In this document: piece after piece, positions 12,701 to 24,700 of the stretch
How positions within the stretch are numbered: the first letter of the stretch is position 1
Layout of the letters: every line of letters starts with the position of its first letter
DNA from: Lophius americanus
Taxonomy: Eukaryota > Chordata > Actinopteri > Lophiiformes > Lophiidae
NCBI GenBank assembly: GCA_037951165.1
Contig: JBBDHG010000043.1
Span: forward strand, 1,300,501 to 1,364,500
DNA length: 64,000 bases
Direction: 5' to 3'
Position numbers and translations under genes: made by a program
Notes under the pieces: model-generated
Database searches by the model: none
What the model was told of the DNA's origin: nothing
The model's input: the letters and a program-made list of their open reading frames with translations, nothing else

Positions 12701-15700
12701 AAAAGCCCCCAATCTGCTGCGTTGTAAAGTCAACCCCATAAATAAACTCTGTTTTCTGTCTAAGATATCAAATTGGTAAATGGAATAGAATATGAAACTA
12801 AATAATTTTCCCGTCGTTTGAATTTTGATTGGTCATGACTTTAAAAAGGTTAACCCTTTAATATTGTTGCGAACATTTTCGATCACAATTTATTCTCTTA
12901 TTCTCTAAAATGTGTGCCACTTCACTGAATCTGTTCATTAGATCATCCAGTGGTAGCTAATAGGTAAGGGGCCAAGGACGGAGCCCAGGGGCAATCGAGG
13001 AGGTCATTTGAGAGGCTATTGAGAGAGTCCTATTCAATAAAGAGGATTTTATAATTATTATCATGTAATAATAATTTTTTGATACAAACAAGAAAAGTTT
13101 AATAAGGGTCAAGTAGCTTTACTAAAAGGGTTGAGCTTATCTAATTAAAATGGGATATTTTCCATGGAATTCAAAATTTCATCATGAAATACTTTCAAAA
13201 GATGCTTCACCAAAAAATTTGTCATTTTATGGCAAATTTGAGTGTCGAACATAATAAGTAAATAAATGCCCCCAAAGAAATACAATATGTGTGGAACTAT
13301 TTATTTTCTTATTATGGACACTAAATGGTTAATCTATCTCAGGACAAACGATGATAATAATGATGATGAAGACAGGTCTGATGTGCTTCTTTATTCATCT
13401 GTAGACTCAAAGCCTCGAGCGTGTTCATCTCGTGAGCTGCTGATGATTCTGAGCTTCTCCATCATCATCAAACTGATCATCGTTTCTGCTCTCCTTGGTA
13501 AGTTCCACTTCTACTTCATCCGGTGGATCATCCTTCCAATAAAAAGACACCACAAACCATTCATGTGAGCTTCATCTGATCACATCTTCAATCCTCCCCT
13601 GTATAAGAGGAGAAGGATTTCATGTCTACAGCGCTCCAGTATTTCAATCAGAACAATAATCGCTCTAGTGGGGGATTTCGTTGATTAGTAATATCATCAC
13701 GATAAAATTCTAATGAAATTAAATGAGAGTCTAACTCGTTAAGTTTTGCACATCCTGTGTGCTAGTTAATATTCATTCCCTGAGGATTCCTGCTTCATTT
13801 TAAATACTGAATGCAAAAGGCCTTTGGAACCGGTTAGAGGTTCAGAATAAATTACTGTAGATTTGAACATTGGTGCCAATTTTATATCTTTATTTTCAGC
13901 AATCAACGGTTACTTCTTCAGCATTATTTGAACAGAACTTTTCATTATACTTTTCATTATAATATGCAGGATCACTTCTCCTTATCGTTTTTCAAGTAGA
14001 ATATTGCATAGAATATCATATATTATGTAGTAATATATAATAAAAGCTTTTTCGCTTCATTTTTCCTCCTATAATAGTTTTGGGATGAATAAAATCTTAT
14101 ATTATCTTATGTTATCTTGTCTTATCTTGTCCCACCTCTCTTTAATTATGTGATGATTCATTAAAAACTATAAGTAGAATTTTATAAGTAGGCTACCATC
14201 AAATAAAATTAAAGCAAAAGTACTTGTTGTGGATGAAAATGGTCCCTTCAGTCTTTTTCTATTATACAGGATGATTTAGGATCATTTAATGGTCTGTGGC
14301 CCCAATCTACAAAATCATTCCTTAATATTGGATGTCTCGCTAATTGCCTCTCCTTTCCACCCGTTGTCCGTCCCATTTGCACAACAGCAGGTGGAATTGA
14401 TTCACGATAGTTATATCTTCCTGACTGAACAGGTTGATATCCCGGAGTTTTGATTGACTTGGAGTTACACTGTGATGATTATGTGTTTCCTTTATTTTTT
14501 TTGACAGACGCAAACACCAAGGCCAATCACTCAACTCACCGTATCCCTTATATAAGGGGTCTCAAACTCAAATTGGCTTAGGCCCGCTGATGGTATTGTC
14601 ATCTCATATGAGGGCCATGTCAACATTCAAGTATGAGAAAAAGCTGAGCAATATTTGCCCTAATGGAGGTCACAGTTGAAACCCTGAGTAAATCTTTGAG
14701 ATGGGCATCACTAACCCGGGACCTGTACTTACATTTATTAAAGTTTATAGTTGAGAAAAGTTTTCTCACACAGATATGTGCATACAAAAAGGCACATTAC
14801 CCGACTGAACACTTTTGACAGCTCTGGTAAGGATGAAGGCGATTCTCTCAGAAATTGTCCAGTCATGTCTGCTTTTCCTTGTGCCTCTTTGAATTTAGTT
14901 TTTAATTCACTGTTGCACTGCAAGTCAGTAAGTTCCATTGCAAAACACTTGGGACACTCTCCACATCAGCTGAGAAGGGTCTGCAAACTGCTGGATAGTG
15001 TCAGCCTTGAAGTCTGCAAAACGCTGATCAAATTCCTGCAGTAGGTTTTCAATAGAAGAGGCGTTCTCCTAACCTCTGAATGCTGTGCCCCCCTCCAAAA
15101 CAGAGCTGCATGCTGGGAAAGGACTGAGGTTTTTAGTAGAAAGCTGAGTTTTCCCTAATCTCAGTTTTGTGGTGAAAGCTTTCAGACTTTCATAAGCTGC
15201 TGTGATGAGCTGACCAGGGCCCTGCAGCTTCCAGTTAAGGACGTTCATTTCCTGTGTTATGTCCACTAAGAATGCAAAGTCCATTACTCATTTTGGATCA
15301 TCAAATTCAGGAACATCCATTCTGCCATCTTCCATGAAATTTTTCACCTCTGCTCTTAACTCAAAAAATCTCTGCAGGACATTTTCCCTGCTGAGCCAGC
15401 GCACCTCAGTGAAATAAAGCACATCACCATATGTTGAGTCAATTTCTTCTAAAAATGCCCAGAACTAGCGGTGCTGTAAACTCCTGGACATTATGTGATT
15501 TATACATTTCAGAACCACAGACATGACATGTTCATAATTCAGACATTTGCTGCACAACGTGTAGTGTATGATTTATGATGCAGTGCAGCACAACTGCTGG
15601 ATCTGCATTTTCCTCCTCTTACTTTCTCTATACTCGCGCCCCCGGACCGTTTTTTTTTCCATCCATTGACGGAGCTCCATCAGTCGTTATGACCACCAGT

Positions 15701-18700
15701 GTGTTCCCTGGGCAAACCATCGCGTCGCACAGCTGCTGAAATATATCCTTGGCTGCGGTACGGCCATGTATTGGACACAGACTGAGCAACTCTTCTGTCC
15801 CTTCAAACTTCTCATTCATACCTCTGATGAAAATTGCTAGCTGAGCACTGTCTGTTTTGTCCGGCTTTCGTCCAGCGCCACGGAGTATCCAGTGAAAGCA
15901 CTCGCCTTGTCACTGTTCATAAATGTCACTGGATAAGTTGCTAATGCACTCCGCCACCGTGTTTGCCGATAAAGATATATTATGGAAGAAGTTCCTCTTG
16001 TCGGTTCACAGGATATCAGCGACTTGCAACATGCAACCTTTGATAAACTGCCTTAAGTGAACGGCTTTCTTGTATTAGTGATCATCTCACTCACCACATA
16101 ACTTTCTTCAACGGCAGCATCGGCATCTTTCTTGGCCTTGTGGAAAAGACTTTGCTTAGAAGTTACTCCTCTCTGTAGCTGCGTCGCTCTTTCCACCCTC
16201 TGTTCTCCCTGGTACTTGTCGTACTGTTCTGTGTTTAGACGAGTAATAACGCTTGATGTAGAAAAGCGACGCGCTCATGGCTGAACATGCGCGGTCACCA
16301 CCACCTTTGCCCTTTACCATTGTATGCGCAAACAAAATACGTTTTATTTAACTTTTTTAAACAAATGCAATTGGGTTTTTATTACAAGGGTTTGTCTTAA
16401 TTGATATGAAACGAAGTAAAAAATAATTAAATATTAAAATTTTAAAAAACGTAATATTTTTGATATCCGTAGCGGGCCGGATAGAGATGGGGGGTGGGCC
16501 GGATGTAGCCCGTGGGCAGCCAGTTTGAGGCCCCTGCCTTATATCCATTACTATTTTAAACAGTATTTATTATGTTTTTTCTCGAAAAAAAAGTTGAAAG
16601 TGGTTTTAAATAGTTGAAAAGAAGTAGTATAATTTTATCATCACATAAAGAAACATTTAATCCTTGATTCACAAACATTAAAAACTAACACATTTGGAGA
16701 TAAATGCAGCTGAGTCATGAAAGAAGGCAACTCCAGCTGTCGGTGAAGTAGAAATTAAAATTTCTCCCTCTTACATGTAGCGAAATAGACGCATAAAGAG
16801 GAAAAGAAAAGGACATAATGAGGTAAAGCTGATGTACCCTCACTTTCGTAGATTGCTGTCGTGTCACTGCTTTCCTCCTCTCTTCAGTCAGGTTCCTGCT
16901 GCTCCCCTCTCAGCTGAGTGAATCACCTCTCTGTGGTAAGAAGGAAAACTGTACTTTCTCAACTCAGCTGCCTTTCCTGCCTGAAAACCTTACGAACCAA
17001 CCTGGAAACATCCCAGCGGGTAAATAATTGCTCAGATTGGGTGCTTTGAGGAGTGTAATATCAGTCATTTTAATGCACTGCTATCAAAGCTTGATGCTTA
17101 TTACGTATCCATCAGCTACCTGGAAGCTATGGTGATGCATTTCATAGCCTGCAACATTAACGTTGTCATTTCTATGTTAAACGGCTCATAAAACTCTGCA
17201 GTGTAGTTTCAATACATCATTATGGAGCAAGCTCTTTCACATCATTTTATGTGATTTCTATCTTCTTACTGTACATCCTCTCTTTGTCTCCTCACACCCA
17301 GACTGCCCCGTTCTGGCCAGAAATCGCCAGCGTATTGTCGGGGGGACGTTGGCAGCCAAGGACAAGTGGAGATGGCAGGTCAGCTTGCAGTGGAGAAAGA
17401 GACATGTCTGTGGAGGAGCCATCATCTCCCCTTGTTGGGTCATCACTGCAGCTCACTGCTTTGCTGAGTAAGAGGTGGATGTGAGGAGTGACTGTAAGAG
17501 AGATGGGTGGCCAGCAGAGGGAGAGACGCAGTCAGGGTTGTATCTGCATACTCCTAGGGTCCACAGGAAGGAGGGCTGTAGTCACAACCAAATCAGTCAA
17601 GGCCAAATGAATTCTTCTTTTGGATCCCATCGGTTTCAAGAACAGTCTGAAGAGTAATTAAATATGCCAATCATCTGAGAAGTAGAGTGCCATGAACATC
17701 AAAGATGTAGATCTATGATGTTTTGACATTAAATTCAAATTTTTAGCTCTCAATGTCCATTTTAACTTGAATTTAGTTTGAGAGTTACATCATCTTGTTA
17801 TTCCCGGCACGAGCAACGTGAGGAGCAAGATCTATGAGGGGCGATCCATAAGTGGTAAAAGGAGTCCAGACACTTTTATTTTCAAAATAGTCACCTTGAA
17901 CATTCATAGACGTTGTCCAGCAGCCATGGAGCGTACAAATTCCTCTTCGTTGGAGTCCAAATGATGATCGCTAAGCTCTATCTCCACTCTCCACTATCTT
18001 TATGTATCTTTTTCTTTTTCTCAAATACTAAAATGATCAAGAAGTTCTTTTTCTCCAATGAAAATTAGAGAAAGAAAGAATGCTGCACCCAGACACCTGG
18101 TGCAGCGTGTCTGGGATATTTCATGCTTGTTGCAGTAACATTTAATAGTCGCATTATATAAGAAGATGTTGAAGAAATTTCTTCTCTTTGTTTAAAAGTC
18201 AGCTCTCTTTAAATGTTCAGATTTTCTATCCTCTTCTCCTGTTTTTCTCTGTAGCTGGGTATAATGTACTATACTGCAGGCCTACAATGGTGTAGGCAGA
18301 AATTTTATTCAATTGTATGTGTGTGTGCGTGCATGTGCATGCGTGTGTGTTTTGCATTAATTGCTCCTTGATCCAAGTAATTTATGCCAATAACACTTCA
18401 GACAAGAGTTGATTTGCGTTGATTACAGCGGCCCACTGCCCTTCTCATCTGACGATAAGTATGCCGATCAATAGACGACTTTACCAGAGTAGAAGCAACC
18501 GCAGCACAACAGCAGAGCTGTCAGTCAAGATGACGGACGGCAATGATCAATGTATTGGTATATGATTCGTGAACTACTGTTATGCTGCTGTTCCTGCAGG
18601 ACCAACATGCTTGAAGCGTCTGACTGGCTGGTGGTGGTGGACACGGTCAGCATTGCAGATAACTCTCTGGGCCAACGTTACCGAGCGCTGCGGGTCATTT

Positions 18701-21700
18701 ACCATCCTCGCTTCAGCAGTTTCAACAACGACTACGACGTGGGCCTGCTGCGTACCGTCACTGATATAGACATGGAAGGTAAAAAGCGGTGACTCCATCC
18801 ATCAGCCGAACTGGGCAAAAACACATCACAGATTCCAAAACAGGCTCTGCTGAAAAAAAGAAGAAACCTTCTAAATTTTGGGTCTCTAATTTCTTTCGGG
18901 GAACGGACTTAGAATCGGCAGGCATTGATTGCATTGAACATAAAAGGCACTTATTCTCTTCCTTAGAATAGCTATTAATGTTCATCCCTCTGGCCTCCTC
19001 ATACAGTCCACAAAATGTAGTAAAGGAGAAATGTTGAATATAGATTCCTTGTAGGTGGGAATGTGACCGTGGATGATCTTCTGGGATCAACTGGTGACCG
19101 GTTCTGGGTGTTGAGGATCTTGGGATTGGGCCGGTCACGAGGAAAAAGAATCATCTGATGCAACGATCTAAATTAATTGCAATAATTTTGCATAATAATT
19201 GGTGGAAGATTAATACTGTTAACTACCTAAGCTCAGTAAAACATTTCAAGACCTATGGTTGGTCATTAATAAAACTTGTTACAAAAAAAACAAAAACAGT
19301 TAGAGTTAAATATGATAAAAACTAGCTGGATCTCCTTGAGTTGATTTAATAGTCACCAAATTTGGACTGAGGGCAACCAACGGCTATGAAGTTATGCCAT
19401 GAAGACAGCATTTTTTCGTAAAAAAGCTCCCTCTAGGTAGTAAAATATGAACTATAAAAGTAAAATATGATTGATCAATACAAGCTGGATCTCCTCGAGT
19501 CGATTCATATGCAACAAATTTGGACCAACAGTTGGGACATGATGGCCCAAAAACTTTTGGAGATAAAGCTCCCCCTAGTGGCAGAAATACACACCTGAAC
19601 TTTCCAATGATCAACCAAGCTTATATATTGTGTCAACTTTAAAACTTCAAAAGTAGGTCATAACTGTTAATAATACAAATCTAACAAACTCTGTGATTAT
19701 TATTATTATGTTTTCGGGTGAAAAGCAATTGGCACAGCTTTGAGACGAATGTTGATGGAAGGCGACGTTATATTTGCATCAATTCCGATCTGATTTGTTC
19801 GGACTGCGGTCGCATTGCAAAAAATGCGACTTGTGTCTGATTTATGATCACTTATGGAAGTTACCCAAATCAGAACTGGTAAAAGATGAGATTCCATATG
19901 GGTTGTTTTTTTCACACTGCCGCTAAAAAGTCAGATGTGAGCAAAAAAAATAAATCAGACCTGGGTCACGTTTTTCCTGCAGTGCGAACGGAACCTATTA
20001 GGAGGCAGGACTCGTGCACACACATCTTCACACAGACAGACAGGCAGACAGACAGAGAAAGAACAGAAGGGGAATACAGAGAAACACAAAGAGGGAGACA
20101 GAGCAAGAAACATGACATGGCACCATGAAAACAGGTGACGACCCAACCTTCAAAATGAAAGAAAAAACACAGCCTACTACAAATAATGTGTTCAGACAAA
20201 ACTAATATTAGATCAAGAACAGAACCGTGACTAATAGACCGCTTATTTTAGCTTCAAAGCAACTGTCTGAAACTTGAGAGATGCAGTAAAAAACTTTTCT
20301 TCTTACTAAGGTGTGTTTGTTTTATGACACAGTCATTAGGTTTGCTCTATAATGCTGGAATAAAAGAAGTGGGTTTAACTGACAGTCATGACATTGACCT
20401 TCCATGACAGCCCTACCTGTGACACGGGATCAGCTGTTTCAGACAGGGGATGAATGGATATCACTGATTAAATCCATTATTCACTTCACATAGTATGGAT
20501 ACTAACTTTCTGCAACGCTTTTTTCATTTCAATGAATGTCCGATTCCCATTTCTTGAGGCTCTTTCTCCACAAACGCACATGAAACAATATCCTGAGTCT
20601 ATGTTTGGAAAAAAATTAACTGGTACTCGCTGATAAGTATCAAGAGCAAGGTTTAGGGAGATAAGAAATGCACACATCCACCTGAAAAAGTCCCACTTAT
20701 TAAATAAATATGAGTTCAGGTCTGCATCCTATTCAGAACACTCTCACAGATTTTTGTCAGACAACCCTCTGTGACGGGAAATTGAGGGTTTGATATCAAT
20801 CTAAGCTCTTCAAAGCCACCAGACTCGTGTTTTTTCCTGGCTGAACACGGGATCTTCTGGTCCGCCGCCGCCTGACTGATTATTCTGTTTGTGTTATTCT
20901 GGCTGAGGATTTTTAGAAGCTCGGTCTGGAGTCACTTAAGGAGCCCAAAATTGGAAAGAACTTCCCTAATCACAGCAAAGCAGGAACTCTTCTGCTGTGA
21001 GGTTAGGTTAAATTAGTTGAAACTGTAAATTTAATGACATAAATCCTCGTTGATACTGATTTTACATCCAGGGGTTTTTATTTTGGCGACTAAAATAAGT
21101 TGTTCCAATGTTCCCGTCTACAGCAGCAAACTTCTGCACAGATCATCCGGGTCATTAGTTGATTTAAATCACTTAAGTCAATTAAATAAATACTTTTTAA
21201 ATCACCATTTGACGTGATTCTACTCCAGTCAAATTAACTTTTTATTTTTAGAACGCTGTGTAATCTAAAGGCACTTTCCAAAAAGAGTAGGTTCACACCG
21301 TTCTCTTTGGCCTAGCCACGATCCCTGTAATGAAAAAGTACAAAAGTCTACAGGGAAGAAGACACGTTAGTAACATGCATTAATAGTAGATGAATGTTTG
21401 GAGAGGGAGAGGGAGAGGGAGAAGCTCAGTGCATCATGGGAAATGTCCTCGCAGTCTAAACCCAGAGCAGCATAGTAATGATCAGTCTTACCTAAAAACA
21501 AAAGCCATTAAGCCTGCTCTTAAATACAGAGAGGGTGTCTTACCTGAACCCAGACTGGAAAAAGGTTCCACAAGAGAGGAGCCGGAGAACTTTCTTTTTT
21601 TTTAAATAATGTATTTAAATTTGTGTTCACATTTGGTTAAGCTATTCACTAATTGTTCATCATAGTTGTAGGAATGAACTCTTTTCAATCATATTACATG

Positions 21701-24700
21701 ATTTCACATTGTTACCTTCATTTTTCAAATAACCTTTCAGCACATACTTCTGTGGTAATTTTTTTAAACATATTTGTATTTCCTAAATATTTGATGAGGT
21801 AATTTTTTTTTTACAGTTTAAGTTGATTTAGTTAAATGTGATTTCAGTTTCACTCGTGTTTTTGTGTGGGATGGCAAACGCGCCAAAAAGGTGAAAACAG
21901 TGAGACAAATTCTGTGTTTTATAAGTTTGTAGAGGAACTTGGCCCAAGAATAAAAGCACAAATGTGAGGTGACGTAACATCATGAATGTGATAACCTTTA
22001 TGTCTTTATTGCTAATCTAATAAATGTGAGATTATGTTACGATCTGATATTTGTGTGCTGGTTGAAGGTGGGGTGCGGCCGGTCTGCTTACCAAGTCCAA
22101 AAGAGTTCTTCCCTGCTGGAGCGGCCTGCTGGATCACAGGCTGGGGATACACGTATGAAGGAGGTGTGTGTGCTGATGAGAATAGGAGGAGGTTTTGTGA
22201 TCATAACCCACGTTTGTCTTCAAGAAATCTTGAGAAGTTGGGAACAGATTTGAATCAAATGTCATCTTAGGGTGGATCTTGGGCTGATCTGGGAAAAGTT
22301 TTGCAAATAGCATGAAAAACTGGGCCAATGCTGACATGCCCGACAGCAAGAGTTTATCCCTGAGAAAAAACATCTGAACCGCTGCATTCTATGAGCAATT
22401 CATCCTGATAGAATCCTCAAATGGGACATGAAGTTATTTAAAATCATATAGCATTACTCCCCCTAGTGAGTGAAATAGGAAACGTTAAAGTTAAAAATGA
22501 TACAAAATAGCTCTTTTGGAGTCGATTCAGATTCACCAAAGTTTGACCAAATCGAACCAACGGTTGGGAAATTATGGCCCGAAAAATTGTCGGAGATAGA
22601 AAGCTCCCCCTATTGTCGGAAATATATAACTGACTTCTCCCAAAATCAGTCCAGTTCTTCCTCGGTAGTAAAATTTGAAAGTGATCCATGGAACAGGTTT
22701 TGAGTTTTCACATTAACACAAAGGATCTGCAGTGAACGCCATTGGCGATGACGGTTTGATGGTATCCCCGACTTTCAGTGGATGTAAGTAGTCAAATAGA
22801 AAAATAAGTAATATAATAAGAAATGAGAACTCATGAGTGAAGCAGAACAATGACATTGAATTTAGGAGTGGATAAAAAGGTGCATAATTATTATTAATAT
22901 TATTATTGTAACAGAACCTTGACTGCTGTTGTTTTTAAGGATCAGTTTAATTAAAAGGCACTGTTGGGCTGAGGTGGATGTATGGGCTCTACTGAGTGGT
23001 GGATTGTATTTCTTTTTTCCTAATAATCTATAAACTAATCAAAGTGTCGACTTCTAAACATTGAGAATGGAGTCCAATCAATACTGGAATTGTCGATGCT
23101 GATGCCAACATGAAGGGAAAAACCTGATAATGGTATATTGTGTATGTAACGCTATGCTTCATCTTTCTGAAGATAAAAGGTGGATCCATTAAGAATGGTT
23201 GATAGAGGTTGATACTGGAGAAGAAACCTAATTTCATTGCTGTCACATTAAATGAAAAACTTCATACTAGCAGCTCGTTCCTACGAGACCTGAAGCAGCT
23301 GCTTAGTTTTTAAATCACTTTCGGCTCCGGCCTGTCAAAATGATCTGACACTAGTTCAAAAACCTTTGCTTTACATCCCCTTTGGGTTCATGCATTTAGG
23401 TCACAGTAGCCCTTATCTCCCTGAACTCCCTCTCTTTGTCTCCTTTCTCAGGCTTTGTGTCGACCGAGCTGAGGCAGGCCCGGGTCAAGGTGTTAGCTCA
23501 ATCTGTCTGCGCCAATTCCAATGTGTACGGCGTGCACCTGACCCCTCGGATGATTTGCGCTGGCACAATGAGCGGAGGAGTGGACTCCTGCCAGGTGAAC
23601 GCCTTCCTGATGCAGAATATTTCATCCATAAATATTTCACCCATAAAAGAGGTAACAGAGTACAAACTGGCACCGGGTTCACTTCAACACAATGAAATAT
23701 TCTAAACTTTTCATCAAAACAACTGCTCTCAAGGCTCTGTTACAATAATAATATTAATAATAACGTAAATTATTCACCATTATATCCACTCCTTAATTCA
23801 ATGTGATTGGTCTGCTTCACTCATGAGTTATTATTTCTTATTATATTTCTTATTTTTCTACTTGACTATTAAAAGTCGGGGATACCATAAAACACCCATC
23901 GTCAATTGCGTTCCCTACAGATCTTTTGTGTTAACGGGAAACTCAAAACGTATTCCATGGATCAGTTTCAAATTCTAGAACCACATAGAACTTAGAGCGA
24001 GGAAGAACTGGACTGATTTTGGGAAAGGTCAGTTCTATATATTTCACAATGAGAAGTTTTTAATGTTTGCTGAACAGTTTGTTCCTGTTTTAAGGGAGAC
24101 AGCGGGGGACCCCTGGTGTGCGAGACAGCCAGTGGGGGCTGGAGGCTGGCAGGCGTGGTGAGCTGGGGAGATGGTTGTGGGCGGCGCAATAAGCCAGGCG
24201 TCTACAGCAGAATAACCCAGCTAATCCACTGGGTGGAACGATATATAGAGGTAATTTATAAAGGCCAAGTTTATCATGTTTTTTTTTTTAGAGGCTATAC
24301 TTGAATTATTTCTATGTTATACAGACTGGATTATTTATGTGCTGCTCTGTACCTTTAAATTAACTTGATATGAGACCGTGAAACTAATGATCTGCAAAAT
24401 GCAGATTTGTTTTGGATTTGAACCATGACCTCCGGAAATAGACCAACGTGAGCAAAGATCATACGCACTCCTATAAAACAGGTCGCAGGAATAAACTGGA
24501 TCATAACAGTCGGAACTGTCATTATAAAATAAATGGCTTTTTACAAATGAGGAAGTATGACCTCAGTTTTTTCATACCAGGTTAATATAACTACAGTGTT
24601 TATACGTTTTTGATCAACATTCTGGTCAGCATTGTGGTAAAAAAAACAAAAAACAGATTTCCTTAGAAAATAGGAATTCCTTAAAAATGGATAGAATAGA

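Larger units (their letters stand above)
6780..13342. other. Intron or spacer with no recognised exon
   Basis: A small coding exon of length 1 modulo 3 is predicted here by the phase mismatch, but I could not find one; a candidate at about 7371-7404 hits a stop codon in the needed frame. The stretch contains AT-rich DNA, an L2-like tail and TTC tract near 11.1-11.26 kb, and a repeat fragment with LINE remnant at about 12.69-13.25 kb. Confidence 0.5.
14554..16536 (-). mobile_element. hAT-superfamily transposon, 1983 bp, inactivated
   Basis: The ends are inverted repeats: left 'aaggggtctcaaactca', right (reverse complement) 'caggggcctcaaactgg'. Perfect 8-bp CCTTATAT duplications flank both ends. 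The minus strand carries scattered transposase pieces in the right order: an N-terminal KQSLFHKAKKDADAAVE-like stretch near 16.1 kb, a TTDGAPSM stretch near 15.66 kb, a FLVDITQEMNVLNWKLQG stretch near 15.23 kb, and the C-terminal dimerisation region with TYLCEKTF near 14.77 kb. These resemble the SCAND3/ZBED5/GTF2IRD2-like hAT transposases. Stops and frameshifts break the gene, so it cannot make a transposase. The intact duplications indicate that the two ends have stayed together since insertion. Confidence 0.88.
13498..16887. other. Intron dominated by a hAT transposon
   Basis: The hAT element at 14554-16536 makes up more than half of this intron. The remaining roughly 1.05 kb upstream and 0.35 kb downstream show no Cys-rich LDLRA or SRCR exon. 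Confidence 0.6.
18779..22067. other. Protease intron, repeat-bearing
   Basis: Contains a copy of the unnamed dispersed repeat (19.25-19.62 kb), a CAGA-rich tract near 20.03 kb and a GGGAGA tract near 21.40 kb. No exon is recognised. Confidence 0.6.
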
